Below, piece by piece: positions 60,535 to 64,000 of a DNA stretch of 64,000 nt. Position 1 is the first letter of the stretch; each line of letters begins with the position of its first letter. The notes beneath the pieces are model-generated. The model saw nothing but the letters and a program-made list of their open reading frames with translations, ran no database searches and was not told where the DNA came from. Origin of the DNA: Haliscomenobacter sp. GTDB lineage: Bacteria; Bacteroidota; Bacteroidia; Chitinophagales; Saprospiraceae. The DNA is taken from positions 496,001 through 560,000 of the forward strand of contig JADJHZ010000001.1 of assembly GCA_016707205.1 (NCBI GenBank), given 5' to 3'. The translations under genes and the position numbers were made by a program.

Positions 60535-61725
60535 TTGAAATATATTACACGGACAATTTGGATTTTATCAGTAGTTAGTTTGCTGACAGACACGGCAAGC
60601 GAAATGCTGTATCCAATTATGCCGATTTACTTAAAGACTATTGGTTTTTCCATTTTGCTTATCGGAATACTTGAAGGCGTTGCAGAAGCAACAGCAGGAC
60701 TTAGCAAAGGTTATTTTGGTAAACTTTCCGACATTTCGGGCAGACGAGTTCCATTTGTGCAAATTGGTTATGCGTTTAGCACCATTTCTAAACCAATAAT
60801 GGCAATTTTTACTTATCCGCTTTGGATATTTTTTGCACGGACAATTGACCGCTTCGGTAAAGGCATTCGGACAGGTGCAAGAGACGCAATTCTTTCAGAC
60901 GAAGCAACACCGCAGACAAAAGGAAAAGTTTTTGGGTTTCATCGCTCAATGGACACTTTAGGGGCTGTTATCGGACCATCATTGGCTTTGCTTTATTTAT
61001 ATTACTATCCACAAGACTACAAGACACTTTTTTTTATCGCTTTTATTCCCGGACTATTTGCGGTTTTAACTTCGCTTTACCTCAAGGACAAAAAAGCGGT
61101 CGAACATAAAACAAGAGTATCAACGCCATTTTTTTCATTCTTAAAATATTGGAAAATAAGCCCGACAGAATACAGAAAAGTTGTAATTGGACTTTTAGTA
61201 TTTACGCTGTTCAACAGTTCAGATGTTTTTCTTTTGCTACAAGCAAAGCAATCGGGACTTGATGACACAATGGTTATCGGAGTTTATATTTTTTACAATC
61301 TTATTTACGCCTTGTTTGCTTTTCCTATTGGTGTTCTTGCCGACAATGTGGGACTGAAAACAATTTTAATCATCGGGCTTGCATTTTTTGCGACAGTATA
61401 TTTTGGTATGGCAGTTAACACAAACCTATATTTCTTTTTCGGACTATTCTTTCTTTATGGTATTTATGCCTCTGCAACAGAAGGAATTTCTAAAGCTTGG
61501 ATTTCAAACATCACCGATAAAAAAGACACGGCAACTGCAATCGGAACATTTTCAGGACTTCAAAGCATTTGCACCATGTTGGCAAGTTCGCTGACAGGGC
61601 TAATTTGGTATCAGTTCAATGCGACAGTTGCTTTCATGACAACAGCGACTGTAACGTTATTTGTAATGGTTTACTTCCTGACCATTCCTAAACCGACAAT
61701 TATAATCAATGACACGAACCAATAA
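60535..61725 (+). CDS. MFS transporter (cassette 4)
   Basis: A 396-residue permease with 12 predicted helices. Signature loop between helices 2 and 3, G-K-L-S-D-I-S-G-R-R, and D-R-F-G-K-G-I-R-T-G-A-R-D in the next loop are MFS-like. The start is TTG 60535; an upstream start is not seen. MFS drug or solute exporters are frequent in cassettes, but the substrate cannot be told. Confidence 0.85.
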   Translation: MKYITRTIWILSVVSLLTDTASEMLYPIMPIYLKTIGFSILLIGILEGVAEATAGLSKGYFGKLSDISGRRVPFVQIGYAFSTISKPIMAIFTYPLWIFFARTIDRFGKGIRTGARDAILSDEATPQTKGKVFGFHRSMDTLGAVIGPSLALLYLYYYPQDYKTLFFIAFIPGLFAVLTSLYLKDKKAVEHKTRVSTPFFSFLKYWKISPTEYRKVVIGLLVFTLFNSSDVFLLLQAKQSGLDDTMVIGVYIFYNLIYALFAFPIGVLADNVGLKTILIIGLAFFATVYFGMAVNTNLYFFFGLFFLYGIYASATEGISKAWISNITDKKDTATAIGTFSGLQSICTMLASSLTGLIWYQFNATVAFMTTATVTLFVMVYFLTIPKPTIIINDTNQ

Positions 61726-61743
61726 TAGCGACAGAAAAGGGCA

Positions 61744-61867
61744 GCCTATAACAGCCCCTTTGCGTTATGGCGGGGGATGTGCGAATATAAACAGTTGTGC
61801 ATTTAATAAACATGGTGCGGGCAGACAGGTTATCCGCCACAACGCAAAGCTGCAAAACGTTGGCGGT
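61744..61867 (+). other. attC site of cassette 4
   Basis: R' GCCTATAAC (61744-61752) pairs with the TTATAGGC core at 60472. Arms TTTGCGTTATGGCGG and CCGCCACAACGCAAAG. R'' GTTGGCG (61859-61865) starts cassette 5. Confidence 0.8.
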
Positions 61868-61919
61868 AATTTAGACGGACATTATTTTGCAGATACAATT
61901 TTTAACAACATAGATTAAC

Positions 61920-62645
61920 ATGTATACAACCTTATACAAATGGATGATACTACCAATGATGGTGATGCAACTTGGCATCTTTAGAGATTATTGGGGTGAC
62001 TTTTCTGACAACGCATGGTCTGTCCATATACATTATTGGACAGGGACTGTATGGTATATCTATCTAATAATCCAACCGTATTTTGCCACTCATGGTCAAA
62101 TGTCCAGACACAGAACTAATGGTATTATAGGGATGTTCATTGCAGGGGGTGTTTGTTTAACAGCTTTGAGTATGATGCACAGAGATATTGTGACAACTCA
62201 AATGGCTTTAGCAACACCTGAACAGTTTGGACCATTTCAACCTTGGTTCTTTTTTGGTGTGGCTGCAGTGGAAATGGTAATGATGACAGCATTCGGTTTT
62301 GCCGTTGTGAAAAGTATCATTCACAGAAAAGAAATAGAAAATCATGCATGGTGGTTGATATCAACGGTTTTTATCATAATGATGCCTGCCCTGGGTCGTG
62401 GAATTCAAAATGTCTACGTTGGTATACACGCTAAAGAATTTCCAAACATCAATATCATTCTTCCGATTTACTATACACAATTTCTGATCATTGGAATGCT
62501 ACTCTTAGGTGCATGGAAATACAAAAAACTTAAACATCCTGCGACCTATCTTGCTCTTGGTGTTAACCTTTTTATATTTTTATTAGAACCGATCGGGAGA
62601 AATGAAAATGTACAGATCTTCTTAAAAGCATTCATCAAAGGATAA
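61920..62645 (+). CDS. Multi-helix membrane protein, unknown family (cassette 5, first gene)
   Basis: A 241-residue protein with about seven hydrophobic segments. Conserved-looking histidines sit in W-S-V-H-I-H-Y-W-T-G-T-V-W, Q-P-Y-F-A-T-H-G-Q-M-S-R-H-R-T-N-G-I-I-G and M-M-H-R-D-I-V. The same H-x-H ... H-R-x-x-G pattern occurs in the next gene, so they look like tandem paralogues. The pattern could bind heme or metal, but I know no family name for it. Confidence 0.65.
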   Translation: MYTTLYKWMILPMMVMQLGIFRDYWGDFSDNAWSVHIHYWTGTVWYIYLIIQPYFATHGQMSRHRTNGIIGMFIAGGVCLTALSMMHRDIVTTQMALATPEQFGPFQPWFFFGVAAVEMVMMTAFGFAVVKSIIHRKEIENHAWWLISTVFIIMMPALGRGIQNVYVGIHAKEFPNINIILPIYYTQFLIIGMLLLGAWKYKKLKHPATYLALGVNLFIFLLEPIGRNENVQIFLKAFIKG

Positions 62646-62689
62646 GTATAATCACTATTGTCCATAAATAACTTATTAAACAAGCGTAA

Positions 62690-63423
62690 ATGGAACGAAC
62701 AGCAACTGACAAAAAAGAAAAAGGGTTACAAAATAATATAGGTTTCTTCTTTATTGGAGTACTTTTCATTACCCTATTAGGTTTTTATCCAACGTACTTT
62801 ACTTATTTCCCAAAGTTTGAAAACTTCTCTTGGGTATATCATTTTCATGCCTTTTTTGCTACACTTTGGATAGTTATGCTTATCACCCAAGCTTTCCTTA
62901 TCAGAAGAAAAAATATAATCTCCATCGAACAATTGGAAAAGCATCCTATTTTGTAATTCCTTTTCTTCTATTTTCTTTCTTTTTAATGGCAAAAGCCACG
63001 TACATTAAGAATATCAACATAAATCACCTTAGTGAAACTGATGCTTTGGCTCATCTAAGTAGAAGCGGGCTTCGTGACATTTTGTATATGGCTATTTTGT
63101 ATGGCTTGGCAATTTTATACAAAAGAAGAACTTCATGGCATTTGCGTTTTTTTACATGCAGCGGTCTAACTGTTTTAGGACCTGGGCTTGGTAGATTTGG
63201 ATTCGCAAATTTTAGTCCAGAAATCGCAGGAGCTACAATGGGTATATTTTTATTATTAATACCAATAATTTGGCTAATCGTTGACATTATAAAGAGAAAA
63301 TCTCCTATTCCTCTCCTTATTTTTATAGCAATAACTATATCTGCTATTAATATGGACAGTGCTGGACATTCCGAATGGTGGCAAACCTTTGCCAAGTGGT
63401 TTGCAGATACATTTTTCAAATAG
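62690..63423 (+). CDS. Multi-helix membrane protein, paralogue of the previous gene (one frameshift)
   Basis: Two frames, joined near 62905-62912 in AAAAAA: one more A changes R-R-K-N-I-I to R-R-K-K-Y-N-L-H-R-T-I-G-K and continues to 63423 as one protein of about 245 residues. The N-terminal part is strongly hydrophobic and has V-Y-H-F-H-A-F-F-A-T-L-W, echoing H-I-H-Y-W-T-G-T-V-W of the neighbour; both share the later H-R. There are six or seven helices. Function unknown. Confidence 0.65.
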
Positions 63424-63454
63424 TTGACATATGCACATTAGTGAATTTAATACA

Positions 63455-63615
63455 GCTGCTAACACGGGTTTGGCAAAAGTGGCGGTTCAGTGCTCCGCAG
63501 ACACATTTGTGGTTAATCATCCCGATAGCTATCGGGATGGTTCTCCGCATCAATCCCAATAGCTATCGGGATGGTGTAAATCGCCCCCTTCGCCAATCCC
63601 GAAACCGTTGGAAGC
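63455..63615 (+). other. attC site of cassette 5
   Basis: R' GCTGCTAAC (63455-63463), arms CGGGTTTGGC and GCCAATCCCG, R'' GTTGGAAGC (63607-63615). Match to the cassette's own head core GTTGGC is 5 of 6. Inside are the palindrome CCCGATAGCTATCGGG and a near copy of it. Confidence 0.7.
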
Positions 63616-63636
63616 AAAAAGATATAAAAAGATCCA

Positions 63637-64000
63637 ATGCAGAAAAATGAAAAAGATATTAGTCAGGGAAGTTCTTCAGTAAACAAACTTACAGAGGAAC
63701 GCGCCACCAAATCGAATGCTATTGACATTCCTTCTATTGCTTTGCCTAAAGGGGGCGGAGCCATCAAAGGTATTGATGAAAAATTTCAGGTGAACCCAAG
63801 CAATGGCACGGCTTCTTTTTCTATTCCGCTGCCCGTAGCTGCCACAAGGGGCGTTGCGCCTCAATTGGCGCTTTCCTATAATTCCGGGAGCGGCAATAGC
63901 ATTTTTGGATTAGGTTGGAACCTTAGCCTGCCTTCTATCCGGCGAAAGACCGACAAAGGTTTGCCCCAATATTTTGATGGCATTGATTCCGACACTTTTT
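63637..64000 (+). CDS. SpvB/TcB-type insecticidal toxin complex protein (3' partial)
   Basis: ATG 63637 is followed by an open frame to the window edge. Residues of about 32-60 read I-P-S-I-A-L-P-K-G-G-G-A-I-K-G-I, then F-Q-V-N-P-S-N-G-T-A. L-S-Y-N-S-G-S-G-N-S-I-F-G-L-G-W and I-R-R-K-T-D-K-G-L-P follow, the conserved N-terminal region of SpvB / Tc toxin B-component proteins. TcB forms, with TcC, a cocoon that holds a toxin payload. The start is 22 bases after the last attC core, so the gene may be in a cassette; only the first 121 residues are visible. Confidence 0.85.
   Translation, partial: MQKNEKDISQGSSSVNKLTEERATKSNAIDIPSIALPKGGGAIKGIDEKFQVNPSNGTASFSIPLPVAATRGVAPQLALSYNSGSGNSIFGLGWNLSLPSIRRKTDKGLPQYFDGIDSDTF

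Larger units (their letters stand above)
54391..63615 (+). mobile_element. Integron cassette array (five attC sites)
   Basis: Cassette boundaries are inferred from core pairs: 54392-57487, 57488-59192, 59193-60471, 60472-61859 and 61860-63607. The region is distinctly AT-rich compared with the GC-rich backbone. Cassettes 1, 2 and 4 show R''/R' matches of 10/10, 10/10 and 8/9; cassette 3 matches at 6 positions and cassette 5 is degenerate (5 of 6). The integrase is decayed, so the array can no longer move on its own. Confidence 0.8.

Noticed and set aside
1..64000. tRNA or rRNA genes
   Set aside because: No cloverleaf with a T-loop GGTTCRA core and CCA-compatible acceptor, and no rRNA-like conserved stretch, was recognised by eye; tRNAscan-SE would settle this.

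Overview
The window looks like chromosome from a Bacteroidota member, most likely near Saprospiraceae (Lewinella or Haliscomenobacter type). The basis is Type IX secretion C-terminal sorting domains, promoters with the Bacteroidota -7 box TAnnTTTG, and a family profile of GH92, DUF1080, sulfatase, S9/S15 peptidases, CdaA and leuACDB. The placement is inferred from content; no rRNA, tRNA or CRISPR locus was recognised.

Layout. 0-3 kb: a partial glycerophosphodiester phosphodiesterase, a frameshifted Rpn-type nuclease, and DUF433/DUF5615 toxin-antitoxin-like small genes. 3.2-11.5 kb: AT-richer minus-strand genes for a phospholipase C/S1-P1-like protein, an HExxH metalloprotease split by a frameshift, a large secreted protein interrupted near its C-terminus, and an alpha/beta hydrolase. 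12-19.4 kb: a 2149-residue Type IX cargo protein with an internal duplication, flanked by a direct repeat of about 147 bp. 19.5-22.6 kb: a yybP-ykoY (Mn2+) riboswitch with an overlapping terminator in front of a P-type ATPase. 22.6-39.5 kb: an S9 peptidase, a DUF1295 membrane protein, a minus-strand sugar-ester/glycan cluster (DUF1080, Gfo/Idh/MocA, DUF1080, esterase, GH92, sulfatase), a secreted GH13 enzyme and RlmI. 39.6-53.5 kb: two M20 peptidases, a GNAT protein, CdaA, a secreted coiled-coil protein ending in a suspect G/C tract, a helical-repeat-like protein, leuA-leuC-leuD-leuB and an S15-family hydrolase.

53.9-63.6 kb is the most interesting part: an AT-rich chromosomal integron. A decayed IntI-like recombinase is followed by an attI-like site with two direct repeats, then cassettes separated by attC sites. 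The R'' core at the head of cassettes 1 and 2 is the exact 10-bp reverse complement of the R' core in their own attC; cassettes 3 and 4 match less fully. The attC of cassette 2 is split by a group IIC intron on the opposite strand; removing the intron restores the R' core. The cassettes carry an AraC-type membrane regulator, two serine beta-lactamase-like hydrolases, an MFS transporter and multi-helix membrane proteins. Right after the last attC starts a SpvB/TcB-type Tc toxin gene that runs off the window.

Two features recur. Most spacers between 19 and 54 kb hold a short tandem array with its own 7-, 8- or 9-base unit, often followed by the inverted unit, and several hold small stem-loops of the form stem-TC-N4-GA-stem with different stems. 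Many genes also carry single-base frameshifts, often in homopolymers, so uncorrected long-read errors must be considered before calling any of them pseudogenes.
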